Origin: Adiantum capillus-veneris
Taxonomy: Eukaryota > Streptophyta > Polypodiopsida > Polypodiales > Pteridaceae
Reading direction: 5' to 3'
Assembly (NCBI GenBank): GCA_014529385.2
Contig: CM043949.1
Span: 147,851,850 to 147,915,849 of the forward strand
DNA length: 64,000 nucleotides
A program made the translations under genes and the position numbers. The notes beneath the pieces were generated by a model. The model did not search any database. It was not told the DNA's origin and saw nothing but the letters and a program-made list of their open reading frames with translations. Shown in pieces: positions 1-11,762 of the stretch. Position 1 is the stretch's first letter, and each line of letters opens with the position of its first letter.

Positions 1-741
1 GGAATGCTATCCGAAACATGATCTAGAGTCATCGAATCAGCCTCAAACTCAAAGGGGGGTCTCTACACTAGGTAAGGACAATACCCTATGAATCTACAAT
101 ACAATCTCAACCTGTAACCACTCCATGCGGTAAACGCGTATGAAGACAGGCCGAAAGTACAAGTGACCGAATCTCGACTCTAATGGTACTAATGTGTAGC
201 TCCACTCGTTGCAGTTCTATAGATATATGGCATGCTCAATTTCGACACACAGGTAGGGAGAAAACTCACATAGAAGCTCGTGGAAGCTCACCTCACGTAG
301 AAGTTGAATGCGCACACGCTTGGTATCGGTGCGTAGCTCTCGCCGTTGCTAACACAATGACGGTGTCGCTTCTCCAATGGAGGCTCCGTAGCTTGCGTAG
401 CAAGAGGATAGACTCTCTCTCTCTCTCTCTCACTCTCTCTCAGACACAGTCACGACGCTCAAAAACTCACCTCGATTAATGATTCAAAATTGTTTCCTTA
501 GGTTTACAAAAATTGGCTCTTATACCTCCGCCTTGGATGTGTGAAAACATCTCTAATCGAATTACATAAGCAGGTGAAACTACTTGGGGAATACAAGCTG
601 GAAACTCAATTAAGTCCCGCTAATTACAATGAATCGGATCCATGAAGAAAATGAAATGTCGGAAAGACATTTATTACAATAAGCGTTCACAAAAACATGA
701 GTGTGAGCAAAAATTTATACGTGTGGTCCTCCACTCAACAA
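1..741. other. Unassigned non-coding DNA
   Basis: I see no supportable gene here. A CT microsatellite lies at about 413-448. The stretch does not align by eye with the first 680 bases of the gypsy-1 3' LTR (from 8060), so the 5' LTR of that element appears truncated on its left by unrelated DNA. Confidence 0.5.
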
Positions 742-1418
742 GGAGATGTGATCACAAATGGTGGACTCCAGTCTACCCACATCATATAGGGATAGCCCAT
801 TTCAAACTTTGCCAGTTTTTGTTCACATTGGCTCTTCTCTTTTGTGTAAACCTTGGGGGTTTCCTTAACCTATTAAAAGGGGATATTGTATTCCTTGAAA
901 TTAATTCAATATAGAGTAAGAGGATTCATGCCAAATTAGCCTTTCGCCCTACACTTGCCTTTGAGAAAGGCTAGCTAAACTTGAAAGCATCCTTGTAAAC
1001 ATCAACTCTAGTCAATCAAGGTCAAAGTCTTCTATGTCTTTCCATCTTCATTAAATTGGAAGATACTCTTGAAGAGGTTGATAAGTAAGGTGTTTTTTTT
1101 CTTTGTTATCTTGTTGATTTTTATGTTTTTCATCTCCAAGCCTAGTCTATACCTCCATGTCTTCTACTACTTCTACCACTACTCCTATCTCCATATCTCT
1201 TGTATCCTAATTGTTTCTCTTGAAGGCATTCAGGAAACAACGCTCTATCAACAAGCTTTTTGTGAAGCAATACTAGTGGTACATCGCTCCTCGCTACATG
1301 TACATTTCTCCCCGAAGTATCTTTATTGCCTTGGGACAAGAATAGGGCTTGGGAGGGAAACTTCTCTTCTCTTCACTTTTCTCATATTTACATTTTGCAC
1401 ATACTAGAGTTATCCTAG

Positions 1419-1577
1419 ATGAATAATCCACATGATGTGAATTTCTATCACTTTCACTCTGTGCGATCTATTGCAATTAACGTACGGATTAGCCATAAAA
1501 TACACTTTCAACAATGTATAGTGTTTCTCTTTGGCCAAGAAAGGCTCAATGAAATATTTCTTCAGCGCATCCCATGA
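1419..1577 (+). pseudogene. LTR small ORF A, truncated copy (gypsy-1)
   Basis: A 52-codon frame starts at ATG 1419 and ends at TGA 1575-1577. Over 48 residues it matches small ORF A of the gypsy-2 LTR at 33 positions by hand alignment, including ISHKIHFQQ and FLFGQERL. The gypsy-2 versions run to 72 codons, so this copy has lost its C-terminal third through the premature stop. The function is unknown. It lies in the U5 part of the LTR, downstream of the promoter and upstream of gag, so it would be in the 5' leader of the genomic RNA. Confidence 0.7.
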
Positions 1578-1632
1578 GATCACCCCTTATAGTCTATAAT
1601 TTTTTTTTTGACATAAGTATAGTTATCTTGCT

Positions 1633-1878
1633 ATGAACCAAGAGGATTTGTATACACAATCAATCCCAATCACGAGACAAAACACATATATAATGGTAAG
1701 TACAAAATTACAATTCCAAAGAAAAATTTGTAGCCTATTTGGTTGGAAAAGATTGAACGCCATTAACTTATCTATTAACCCTTTCATATTACCCATGATA
1801 CGATACAACCATAGCCTTGATGTTTTCATGTTTGTCTGTTTTGATATTCTCTTTTGTGTTCTTTCTTTGTGTGTGTGA
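1633..1878 (+). CDS. LTR small ORF B (gypsy-1), 81 codons
   Basis: The frame starts MNQEDLYTQSIPITRQN and continues through KLQFQR and INPFILPMIRY to a terminator at 1876-1878. Over 68 aligned residues, 51 match small ORF B of the gypsy-2 5' LTR. By hand count 26 of 43 changed codons are silent, far above the roughly one quarter expected under neutrality, so the frame was probably under purifying selection when the two elements diverged. It is predicted small and hydrophobic towards the C-terminus. I recognise no family. It also resembles ORF A, 214 bp upstream, suggesting tandem duplication. Confidence 0.72.
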   Translation: MNQEDLYTQSIPITRQNTYIMVSTKLQFQRKICSLFGWKRLNAINLSINPFILPMIRYNHSLDVFMFVCFDILFCVLSLCV

Positions 1879-2050
1879 GTGCAAGAGAGAAAGAGTGGAG
1901 CTTCTTTAATTGCACTTCCTTACAAACCATAGACTTCATGGCATCTATGGAATAACTCTTTCATATAGTTTTTGGAGTTCTCTCAAAAACTCTCACAGCC
2001 AAAAGCCCGATGCTTTCCTGGCAAGACCGCAAACTTCTCGACATATTTTT

Positions 2051-2067
2051 TGGTGAACCCGATGTGA
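2051..2067 (+). promoter_or_regulatory. Putative primer-binding site, gypsy-1
   Basis: TGGTGAACCCGATGTGA lies 7 bases after the LTR end. The equivalent gypsy-2 position (44024-44040) reads TGGTGAACTCGACGCGA. Shared position, shared sequence and the leading TGG support a primer site. I could not assign a tRNA. Confidence 0.5.
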
Positions 2068-2097
2068 ATCTTCTAGGGTGAAATTTTGTGGGTAACC

Positions 2098-4471
2098 ATG
2101 GGTGATCTTGTGGAGCAACATGGTATGCATTTTGACCTAGAAACAATGCAAATGTTTTAAGCATTTGCAATGTTCATGCAACAATAAGATGCCACTAAAA
2201 GAATGGATATTTTATCAACCAAAGCCATACAAGTGGTTGTCAATAGATGGATTCAATGAAAAAGATGTAACCAAGTACTTGCATGAGTATGTGAAGGAGA
2301 TGGAGCTACATTGTATTTCAGAAGGTGAGATGATTCAAACATTTGAGCTAGTTGTTGCTCCAAAAATTAGGGAACATGTTAGGTAAATTAAAGATGGGCA
2401 TGGGAGAAACTAGGAAGAAAATAAAGTAGCTTTACAGGAGGAATATTTCATGGAGGACTCTGAGATAGTGAAAAAAAGGACATTCTTAGAATGGGTAGTC
2501 AAGACAAAGCAAGGGATATCAATAATAGAGCTACTTAGGGAATTTGAGTGGTGTTATGCACAACTCACCAGAAAGAAAAGGCCACACTAGATGCAGAGAA
2601 GGTATATCTTTTATTACAAGCTTCAGGTAAAGAGTTTCAAGAAAATTTGGAGCTTCTTCTTGTGGATAAAGATGTTGAGCAAGGACTAAAGACCGATTGG
2701 AATGAGGTTGAAGGTGATGTCTCACTGCATGCCAAATGACAAAGAAGAAGGGACAAGATGGTAGTAAAGTGTTACAAGTCCTTCCACCTCAACTTTGACA
2801 AAATGGTAAAGCCTACTTTCATAGATGCTAGTTTTGATGAGTCCACGATAGATGACCTTGTGAAGGGAATGCGTGACTTGAAGGTGAAGCTTGCAAAGAT
2901 TGAGTAAAAAGGGAAACCATCAGGGCCACTTCCTAGGCAAAGACAACAACCCAAAGAAGGGTTTGTTAATAGATGTATTTGGTGTGATAGTACAGACCAT
3001 GTAAGACGGGATTGTGATAGTTTTAGTAATTCTTTAAGAAAAGATGTTGTATTTCTTAAGGATGGTAAAATCCACTTAAGAGAGATAGGTCTACCCTTGA
3101 GAACTAACTTTGGGAAGGGGGGAATGAAAACCTTAGTTGAAGATATGGCAACTGACCATGCCACCTCTTTAGTTGAGGCAGCTACTTATTGAGTAAAAAT
3201 TGAGCAGTATGAAGAAGTGAGTCGCTGTCATGGTCGACTTTGGCCAAATGTCATAGAATTAGCTGAAAAGGAAAATCTTACAAAAGATATTCTACATGAA
3301 TCAGGTGATTGCATACATTTAGAACCAGGGTGGAGTGATCCAGTGGATTCCATGTCTGTGCATGCGTACATTACACATTGTCAAAGCCATGAAGCCATTG
3401 TATAAGAAAAGTGTAGGCGTGAAAATCCTGATCAAGGACCATCAAAAAGAGCTATAAGAAGTGGAGAGAGGAATGATGGAGCACCTTTGTGAGCACCACC
3501 AAGACCACAAGAGGAACCTTCACCTTCACTAGAAGTGACCATGGAGGAATCTACAACAGGAAAGAAAAAGGAGCCAACAAAAGGTAAGCAAAAGGACCAT
3601 CTTACAAACTACAATCCGACATTGAGCTTACTATAGACATGAAGAAAGTTATAGAGGAGAGGATTTTGAATAGCAAGGTTGAGTTTACTTTGGGGGAGGT
3701 GCTTGGCATAGCCAAGAATGAGTCCCATGAAGAAATTATCGACATCATCAAGAAAAAGAAGCAAATAGTTGAAGAGCCTATCTTCCCACAAACTGATGGC
3801 GATATTGTGAAGACACAAGGAGTACATGTGCATGCTAAAGAAGGTGATGGAGCTATGGTGGGATGCTACCAGTCCTCTTAGAATGTAAGGCAAGTGAAAT
3901 TTGTTGATGATGGGAAAGAATCTCAAAGTATTCCTAGGACCCACTATTCTAGAAGCCATTAGGCATGAGCTACTACTCAGACATTGATCAAGGTAGTTGA
4001 TCTTAAAGATCCATTTGTTGCCTTAATTGACCATGGTTTTGAAATAAATATAATTTCAAAAATTCTTTACAACAAATTCAAGTGGCTAATGGACACAAAA
4101 AAAGGTTGGATGGTCAGAGTGGCAAACAATTCATCAGGTGAATTGTATGCAGCATGTCCAAGTGTAAAGGTGGCAATAGGTGATGTAAAGGTTGAGAAAA
4201 ACTTCTTTATACATGACACATCTTCATATCATTTTATCCTTGGACAACCCTACATTGTAGGAGTCCAAATGGAAACAGAGGTAATAAATGACAATTCAGC
4301 TCATGCCACTATACAAAAAGCAAAGATGATAAACGTGCTGTTCAATTTCTCACAGTTTCTATAAACCATGAAAGAAATTGTGACAACCTCAAAGATAATC
4401 CTTTACCAAAGGTGAGCAAAGAGTTTCATTACCATAGGAAAATGATGGGTTTTGACCAAGTACCATTGTAA
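2098..4471 (+). pseudogene. gypsy-1 gag-protease pseudogene
   Basis: ATG 2098 aligns with the gag start of gypsy-2 (44086). Recognisable gag blocks follow: the capsid-like region with DVTKYLHEYVKEMELH (about 2265-2315), EEYFMEDSE, LLREFE, and KDVEQGLKTDWNEVEG (about 2670-2715), plus a C-terminal FTLGEVLGIAK block near 3690. The protease region (about 3984-4320) has ALIDHGFEINIIS, with DHG where most retroviral-type proteases have DSG or DTG, and later FILGQPYIVG. Stops and frameshifts interrupt it throughout. The terminal stop TAA (4469-4471) coincides with the gag-protease stop of gypsy-2. Confidence 0.85.
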
Positions 4472-4490
4472 AGTGGGATTGCAGTGGTAC
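4460..4490 (+). promoter_or_regulatory. Stem-loop across the gag-protease stop codon (gypsy-1)
   Basis: Stem arms 4460-4470 (GTACCATTGTA) and 4480-4490 (TGCAGTGGTAC) pair over 11 positions, two of them G-U, with a 9-base loop. The TAA stop (4469-4471) sits at the top of the stem. The same hairpin with all Watson-Crick pairs is at 46438-46468 in gypsy-2. A recoding or translation-control role is inference. Confidence 0.5.
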
Positions 4491-5150
4491 AGAAAGAGAA
4501 AGGGTTTAAACTAATCCAAAAATAAGTGAAACTTTCTCAACGGGCTCCTTGGTAACAAGGAATGGATTAGTATGTTTTATAAAACTTGAAGATTTGAAGA
4601 GATGTGAGAGGCAATATGTACATAATGTACACATACGCATGAAAGAGAGTGGGTTGCTAGAGCCTACTAAAAATGTTTTGGGTTTGTGTGAACAAGTTTC
4701 TTTGGTGGATATTATGGGTGAGCTTGATGCTATAATGGAGTCTAATTTACATCTTGAAAATGAATTTGTGGAAGTATGATCTATGGAAATGTATTACATA
4801 ATAGAAGCCTTTAAAGAAAACCAATGTGTTAAGAAAATAGTTGGCCTAGAAATCCATGTTGAAATCGAATAGAAGAGTGTAGCAAAGAAGGTGAAACCGG
4901 TAGCTTCACCCTTACCACCCAACAATGGGGGAAAATATTGAGCACGCTTCTTTGCAACCAAGTTTGAGGAATCCTAAAAGGATTGGGCACACCTTCACAA
5001 AGGAGTCTTTTCAAGAGTTGCAGATTGGTTGCGAGGAGTTTCTAACATAGAGGGGACAAAGCGCTTTAAAGAAATTATTTCAAAGTATAGTAAGGTTTTT
5101 TATTTGAGCCACATGAGATAGGATGTGTTGATCCTTCTATTGTATCTCTT
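4472..5150 (+). pseudogene. gypsy-1 linker between protease and RT
   Basis: The sequence aligns with the equally broken 46450-46995 region of gypsy-2. Fragments such as the 4549-4779 frame and the DPKGIGH/FTKES-like block around 4970-5010 mark the approach to RT. No catalytic motif is visible. Both copies are riddled with stops, so the original frame cannot be read from either. Confidence 0.55.
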
Positions 5151-6593
5151 ATGGTAATTTTTAAAATACCTCATACGCCTTGGAACTTGCAACCTATTCC
5201 GGCTCCAAAGGCTCATTTGCCAAAGTTAGTAGAGCTATTGAATGAAAAGACCAAAATGGAGATTTTGGATCCTTCTTGTGCTCCAGACTTAAACAAGTGG
5301 TTCACAATTCCAAAGAAGAATGGTGCTCTACACCTTATCCAAGATATGCAACCAGTGAACAATGTTACAATTAGAAATGTAGGTACAGGTTCGATTGTGG
5401 ACGACTTTGCAGAGGTGTTTGCAGGGAGGGAAATCTACTCAATGGGGGACCTCTACTTAGGGTATGATCAATTTCATCTTGCAATAGAAAGTAGAGACTT
5501 GACAACCATGATGACACCTTTGGGTTTGGTAAGGATGTGTACCTTCTATAGGGAGTGACCACCTTGGTTGCAAATATGATGAATGGGATGAATAAGGTCT
5601 TACATGAATTTATTCCTCAAATCACAATGCCTTTCATTGATGATTTTCCTATCAAAGGATGCAAAGAAGGTGGGAAAAGGTGAATCTTTGGATATCAGTG
5701 GGTGTCGCAAGTTTGTGGAAAATCACATAAATGACTGTGATAAAATTCTATCTAGGTTGGAGGAAGTGAATCTTAATTTGTCAGGGAAATAGTCTATATT
5801 TGGCTTGAATCAAGGAAATGCTCATTGTGGGGCACATATGCGGGCCATATGGTAGGAAAACCTAAGGTAGACTCCATCTGAAGAAATAAAGAAACATGCA
5901 CTAGCATTACTGAGGTTAGAAGGTTTTGGGAGCATGTGTCTTTTATGTTATGTAGATTCCACATTATGCGCATATAGTTGATCCTGTCTATCTGTTTCTT
6001 AGAAAGAATCAAAAGTTTAAATGGTCAGAAGCACATGTAAAATCCATGAAAAAGCTAAAGGAGTTTCTCCAATCAGCACCAACTTTGAGAAAGGTAGACT
6101 AGAGTGTAAAAGGCCATTAATTGTGACAGTAGACAACAGTCCTATAGGAATTGGATGGGCAATAGGGAAAGATGATGATGAAGGACACTTGTATGTGGTG
6201 AGATTTGGAGCAAAGGTATTGAGTTCTTGCTAAAGAAACTATCCACAGATAAAGAGAGAGTTATGGGGTATGGTTACAACCTTGAAGAATGGAAAAGAGT
6301 ACCTAATTGGTGCATGTGTGGTTGTAGAAACAGATTGTCTGCCACTTGTTGGGATGATTACAAGCTTCTCAACACCAAACATTGCTATGTTGCGGTGTAT
6401 TTCATACCATAAGTCCTTAAATCCCGTCTTTAAGCACATTGCATGTAAAGACAATACAATGGAAAATATGTTATCAAGGGCAAGGTATGAAGATGAGTCA
6501 CAAATGATCGACAAGGGAGATGATGTAGGCACAAAGTTCTATTCTATCTTTCATGTCAAAGGTAAAAATGTCCGCATGACTAATCCACTTTAA
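5151..6593 (+). pseudogene. gypsy-1 reverse transcriptase and RNase H pseudogene
   Basis: The RT region opens with VIFKIPHTPWNLQPIPAPKAH and runs through WFTIPKKNGALHLIQDMQPVN and DLTTMMTPLGLVRM (5151-5558). The catalytic box is FIDDF in another frame near 5635-5650. A following block (5604-5792) carries CDKILSRLEEVNL. The RNase H-like block is at about 6100-6480 (VTVDNSPIGIGWAIG, later CKDNTMENMLSRARYED). Multiple frameshifts and stops rule out function. The architecture and wording match gypsy-2 pol, which resembles pol of basidiomycete Ty3/gypsy elements. Confidence 0.85.
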
Positions 6594-7999
6594 TTGTTCT
6601 TGATAGAGCTTTTTGACGGTGATTTGCTTCTTATTGGAAGCTACTTGAGTACTCTAGCAGAACAAGATGATTGGTCTGAACAAGAATTCAAGAGGATATG
6701 AAACAAAGCATATGGGTACATTTTGAGGAATGGTTACTTGTGGAAGCATCCTAAATAAAAGTGTGCTACACCACAAAAGGGTTATATGTAAAAAAGATAC
6801 TCGAGTAAAGCTCATGAAAGAGTTTCATGAGAGTATGGGCCGGACACAGGGGTGTGTGGGAAACCTTCTCCAAGTTGAAAGCAAAATAATGGTGGAGGGG
6901 TATGTATAAAGATGTATCTCAATTCATAGAGTCATGTGTAACTTGTCAAATGTAAATGTCGGACATCATGAAGGATTGCACCCTACATATCCAGTAGCCT
7001 TACAGTATAAATGGGTTGTGGATCTAGTTATAATGCCTTAGGATTTCGGCAAATGGGATACTTAGTTCTTGCACGAGAGGACCTAACTAACCAAGTTGAA
7101 GGGAGAGCATTAAGAGCTAAAACCACAAAAGCTATATGAAAAATTCTTCTTGATGAGGTGATTTCCTGTTATGGTTGTGTGGGACAGATCATTGCAGACA
7201 GAGGTGAACTGGATGCAAAGGAAGCAGCGGAGTTCTCTTCTAGATTAGGAGTCAAGATTTCTCTTACTACAACTTACAACCCTGAAGGCAATGCAAAGAG
7301 TGAAAGAGGGCATCCTCCTATCATCAAATCTTTGGCCAAGGCTTGCGAAGGAAGAGTTGGTGAGTGGCCAAAACTGCTGCCATATGCTAAGTTATGGGCT
7401 GGTCGTACAACACATAGCTTAATATCTAGCTATATGCCTGCAGAGCTGATGTATGGTCAAAAGCCAGTGATGTTGACTAACGATACATTTCCCACATTGA
7501 ATGTACTACCTTGGTAGGAGGGGCTTAGCAGGGAATATCTCCTTGCATTGTGCATAAGGCAATTAGAGAGAAGACTGGAGATATTGAGGTTGTAAAAGAA
7601 TGCCTCAAAAATGCAAGGTTGAAAAACAAGGACTATTTTGATGAGCGACATCGGCTCAGGAGTAAAGCAATTGACAAAGGTGACTTGGTTTTAGTGTATG
7701 ATAGTAGCTTCGATAACCAGCACACAGTCATGCGTAAGTTCTCAAAAAGATGGTTAGGACCGTATGTTGCAAAGCATGTGCATGAAAATCCTACTTACAC
7801 CTTGTCTGAACTAGATGGTACATAAGTAAAGATTCCCATTGCAAGAAAAAGGATCAAAGTGTTTAAGATAAGAGGAGACAGTGATCCAGAAAATATAGAG
7901 GAGGAGGAAGAGCAAAACACAAGTGAAGATCAAAGTGAATATGAAGCGTTGGAAGATATCAATGAAGATGAAATCATGGAAGATCTACAAAGGAATTGA
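6594..7999 (+). pseudogene. gypsy-1 integrase pseudogene
   Basis: The zinc-binding and core regions are recognisable in broken frames. The CVTCQ-equivalent lies near 6930-6950 (SCVTCQM), and the KWVVDL-equivalent carrying the first catalytic Asp is near 7010-7030. Frame 7158-7517 holds GQIIADRGELDAKEAAEF, with the second Asp, and GNAKSERGH, with the catalytic Glu. A C-terminal block (7550-7825) has KFSKRWLGPYVAKHV and TYTLSELDGT, typical of the DNA-binding tail of gypsy integrases. An acidic tail follows to a stop at about 7999. Stops and shifts make it non-functional. Confidence 0.85.
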
Positions 8000-8059
8000 A
8001 ACTGTAGAAAATCATATGTGGCACATATCACACGATGTGCACGTTTAAAAGGGGGTGGA

Positions 8060-9197
8060 TGTCTTGCTGTGACACGTACATAGTGGGAACGAATGCTATA
8101 AGATCTATCTTGCAACGTTTTAGATACATAAGTATATTCCCTATAATGTACATATAGATATCTAAGAATAATAATAATATTTCTATCTCATCTTAATATT
8201 TATCTTAAGGGTAACATATTCTTACTTTATCGTTAGAAAGTACTATGGAAAAAAACATCAATAGCTCCGCTTCTTTAATTTGGGGCAAAAAGCATTGGTT
8301 CTTTCTTTCTATTATCTTATTATCATCTCACACCCTAGCTAGATCCTATATCTAGGGTAAATTTCAGTATATATATATATATTTTTTCACATTTTTCTTA
8401 TATTTCTTTTTAATAGCTACTAGGAAGGAATCAGATCCTAGTGGGATACTAGCTTGCATGATTTTCAAAGATACACCTATTTTATGCATTATTGCAAGGA
8501 TGGCTACAAAAATTTGTCAAGGAGAAATTTCATGATTTCATATTGCATGAGGTGTCGATTGGCATCAAATAAAATTCTAAGCTAAGGGGACCACAAGAAG
8601 ACTTTTGCTTCCAGAGATATACCCTATTTTGATGATTTTTTTACACAAGGTTCCAATCTAAATTGGAAAAAGTATATAAAATGGGGGTTGTAGCTTAAGA
8701 GCGGTATGTTTTGACCGTATTTTTAGATTTTTATTTGGAGCCACGGTTGGAGATATGATCACAATGGTGGACCCTAGTCTGCCCACATCATACAGGGACA
8801 GCCCATGTCAAACTTTACCAGTTCCTGTTCACACTGGCTCCTCTCTTTCTTGTGTAGCCCTTGGGGTTTTCCTTCACCTATAAAAGGAGACCTCGTTTTC
8901 CTTGAAATTCATTCAAGAGGGAGTGAGAGGATTCATGCCAAATTAGCCTTTAGCCTACACTTGCCTTTGAGAAAGGCTAGCTAAACTTAAAAGCATCCTT
9001 GTAAACATCAACTCTAGTCAATCAAGGCCGAATTCTTCTATCTCTTGCCATCTTCATCAAATTGGCAAATACTCTCGAAGGGGTTTATAAGTAAGGTAAT
9101 TTTTTTCTCCATTATTTTGTTGATCTTTTGGTTTCTCATCTCCGAGCCCAATCTATACCTCCATGTCTTCTACTAATTCTACCTCTCTCCTATCTCC
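8060..9197 (+). repeat. gypsy-1 3' LTR (right-truncated)
   Basis: It begins TGTCTTGCTGTGACACG immediately after a purine tract (AAAAGGGGGTGGA), matching the gypsy-2 3' LTR start (51856). TATAAAAGG lies at 8879-8887. The copy stops at 9197, where a copia LTR starts, so its U5 with the two small ORFs is missing. Confidence 0.85.
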
Positions 9198-9424
9198 TGT
9201 TGGAATTAGGGTTGAAGAGAAACACACACAGCTTGGAGAAGATGAAGGAAGCTCAAGGCACACAATAGAGAGTGTGTTACTTAGTGTGCGATGGAAAGAT
9301 AGATAGCCCTAGAGTGATGGGCGTATATACAATGCACGGGGGAAAAAACCTCATAAAGAGGGAAAAAATGCCCCGGCGGTCCTAGTGTGCTCACACACAT
9401 CACTACCACATGTATATGGTAACA
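9198..9424 (-). repeat. copia-alpha 3' LTR
   Basis: On the minus strand this 227-bp LTR runs TGTTACCATATACATG to CTAATTCCAACA, directly downstream of a G-rich purine tract (9425-9434) and of the RNase H end. It is clearly the same family as the LTR at 53855-54079. Whether its 5' partner was lost by truncation at insertion or by later deletion is unknown. Confidence 0.85.
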
Positions 9425-9844
9425 AATCCCCCCCGGAGTGATGCGGTGAATGAGAGCGGCACATGAGTAAAGGGAAGTTCCATGCCCTGAGGACAGGATC
9501 AGTCCACAAAGGGGAGTAAGCCCAAAGCTTTGTGGAAAGCTTCAAGCTTCTCACGAGACAATGCCTTTGTGAAAATATCTCCAAGGTTGTCCTATGTTAG
9601 CACATAGGCCAAGTTGATCTCTCCTGCTGAGAACCTCTCCCTCACATAGTGGTAAGGCACCTCAATGTGCTTTGTGCGAGCATGAAAAACTGGGTTCCTC
9701 GCAACTGCCAATGCGCTCTGACTGTTAGTGTAGATAGTGTTGGCAGTGTCCTGTCCAACACCCAAATCAGCCATAAGACGTCTGAGCCATACACACTCAA
9801 CCGTAGCTGTGAAGACTGCCCTGTACTCAGCCTCACAACTCAAT
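9425..9844 (-). pseudogene. copia-alpha RNase H C-terminus
   Basis: Only the last part of the polyprotein remains. The frame reads SCEAEYRA, then a YTNSQSALA block and RNPVFHARTKHIE, standard copia RNase H motifs, with N where most have the catalytic D of CDN. It continues in another frame as DIFTKALSREKLEAF before the purine tract. The fragment starts abruptly at 9844, so most of the element is missing. Integrase and RT of this copy are absent. Confidence 0.85.
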
Positions 9845-10002
9845 TCAGTATTAGAATGATTAATTTGTCTATGTCAAGTGCTGTCAAAATGTAGTATCAA
9901 CTAATGCTTCATGAGATTGATTTTGATGCATCGCCTAATGTTGTATGAAGTTGAATTTGATTTTAATGATTAGTTTGTCTATGTCAAGCGTTGTCAAAAT
10001 TT

Positions 10003-10036
<34 letters not shown>

Positions 10037-10739
10037 GTGTGTGTGTATGTGTATCTATGTTTGTTTTTTTATTTTTTAATGCATATCAAACAACAATAGA
10101 CACACATCTATAAATAAATAAACACACACACATAGACTGTGTTTTAGTTTGTGAATTTTAGTATGTATCCAAGCCAATGGAATATTAGTTGTTGTAATAA
10201 ACACTATCACAACAACTTAACGTTGCATGAGCATGTCAATCTTAGATTTCTTTCTCTCAACGGTTTGATGTGATAAATTAGACCTTGAATTTTGGCATGC
10301 TCAAAAGACCTTAGAGAGAACAAGGGATTAAGAGTGCATTCATAGGAATTTGATCCCATGATGTGAAATATTGACTCAATGAACTTTTCTTAATTATTCT
10401 GGTCTTTGAAAGAGTCCTGTCATTTAAGGACCTCATTAAGGTCCATTTCATTGAATTGTTTTATTATTTCTTATGTTTATTATACTCATCTTTTCTTATC
10501 AAAGCATTGAAATATTATTTTGGTTTGGTATGTCAATGAGTCTCTTTATTTTATTGTTTTTAATTTAATTTTTTAATTTTATTTTGTTTAAAATGTCAAT
10601 GTGTGCCTTTCAACTTGTTGTTTAAGTGGGGCTCTTTATAAAATTTAAGGAATTCGTAATTATCTATATTATTATAAAAGGGGGAGGGATTCTGACATCC
10701 CCCCGTCGTGTGGTGCTCTCATATGCATCCGGAAATCTA

Positions 10740-10791
<52 letters not shown>

Positions 10792-10792
10792 G
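9845..10792. other. AT-rich non-coding stretch with small tandem duplication and microsatellites
   Basis: No gene is visible. A unit containing TTTGTCTATGTCAAG is repeated at about 9866 and 9976. Mixed TC/TA/GT runs lie at about 10000-10050, and a GT run followed by GA at 10745-10792. Confidence 0.6.
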
Positions 10793-11182
10793 CGAGTATA
10801 GGTGAAATGATTTATCAATTACTATCTTTGCCAAGAAATAGAAAAACATCATCAGTTCACTAAAAGCATAGTGGATAATTGCTCAAGATTTACTCAAACC
10901 AAGCTCTTGTTCCATTCATGCCTTAATATTTTTTATGTGATTAACTTAGATACGGAGAAGAATTCACTAAACAATGGTAAATATCACCAAGGGTTGAATT
11001 AGAGAAGTGAATGTCCATGTTACCTGTCACCATCACCACAAATAAATACATGAGGATGTTAGTACATGTTGGTGGAATACATGTGTCTTAAGAAATCCGC
11101 ACTTGTTATCGATGTCACCCTAATGCAAAAAGAACTCTAAGTGATAAATGACATGAGAGGAAAAGTCCATGAGGTGAGAGTG
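10793..11182 (+). repeat. Direct repeat copy 1 (about 370 bp)
   Basis: This matches 16452-16817 in the same orientation over most of its length, sharing ATGATTTATCAATTACTA, TTGTTCCATTCATGCCTTAA and GAGGATGTTAGTACATGTTG. It carries an extra 30-odd bases near 11092-11125. It begins next to a GA microsatellite. The pair flanks the Penelope-like RT and the broken gene. It may be a dispersed repeat family or element termini. Confidence 0.75.
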
Positions 11183-11519
11183 TTGTGGTAGTACCTTCAA
11201 AAATAAGGCCTAGCATGTCCCTTCTTTGTGTCTGTCCTTTCTTTCTCGTCCTTTATAGAGAGGAGTCATCTCCTGCCTTGGTTTTCCAAGAAGTGGTATA
11301 GTTAGGTTGTTAAGAGTGGTGGGGTCCCTTTTGGGAGTGGGAGATAGTCTTGGAGTCCAACAGTTCTAGTTGGTTAGAGAGGGGGGTCTTTTGGTGAAAA
11401 AAATAATCCCTTGCTACAAGCATACTCACGACTGCACTTATGCAACCCTTTTCATTTTTCAAATATGGGTTCTATGGGGGTCATTTTAATAAATTTAGAT
11501 GACTAAGGCTAGAAAGTGT

Positions 11520-11597
<78 letters not shown>

Positions 11598-11762
11598 CCC
11601 TCCACTGCCCACACTAGGTATTGCGTATGATTATCCTTGGAATATGGGGTGCACTAGGCCCCCAATATGTGTCCTAGTGCCCTCCAATTTCCAAAGCTTG
11701 CAGTATTTTGTTTGGATCACAAGTATGTGGGGTGGCTATGCAATTTTGAAGGTATCCTCTCA
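11183..11762. repeat. Poly-G/GA tract and non-coding DNA
   Basis: A 29-base G run (11522-11550) is followed directly by a 45-base AG run (11551-11595). The rest shows no gene. It lies downstream of the minus-strand RT and could include its 3' untranslated region. Confidence 0.6.

Larger units (their letters stand above)
742..2043 (+). repeat. gypsy-1 5' LTR (left-truncated)
   Basis: Bases 742-1190 match 8747-9195 of the 3' LTR closely, including the stretch beginning GGATTCATGCCAAATTAGCC. The right part (1419-2043) matches the U5 of the gypsy-2 LTR. The right end is set at GACA (2043), matching the gypsy-2 LTR ends at 44016 and 53553. A degenerate TATA region (CCTATTAAAAGG) lies near 870. 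Two small ORFs sit in U5 (1419-1577 and 1633-1878). Confidence 0.8.
742..9197 (+). mobile_element. gypsy-1: decayed Ty3/gypsy retrotransposon of a fungal-like lineage
   Basis: The order is 5' LTR remnant (742-2043), putative primer site (2051-2067), gag, protease, RT, RNase H, integrase, purine tract (about 8046-8059), then 3' LTR (from 8060). All domains are recognisable but broken by many stops and frameshifts. It is a divergent relative of gypsy-2 (42277-53553), with the same domain order and long runs of alignable protein. The 3' LTR is cut at 9197, where a copia LTR begins, so no target duplication can be read. Neither LTR is complete. The element is old and cannot be autonomous. Confidence 0.9.
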
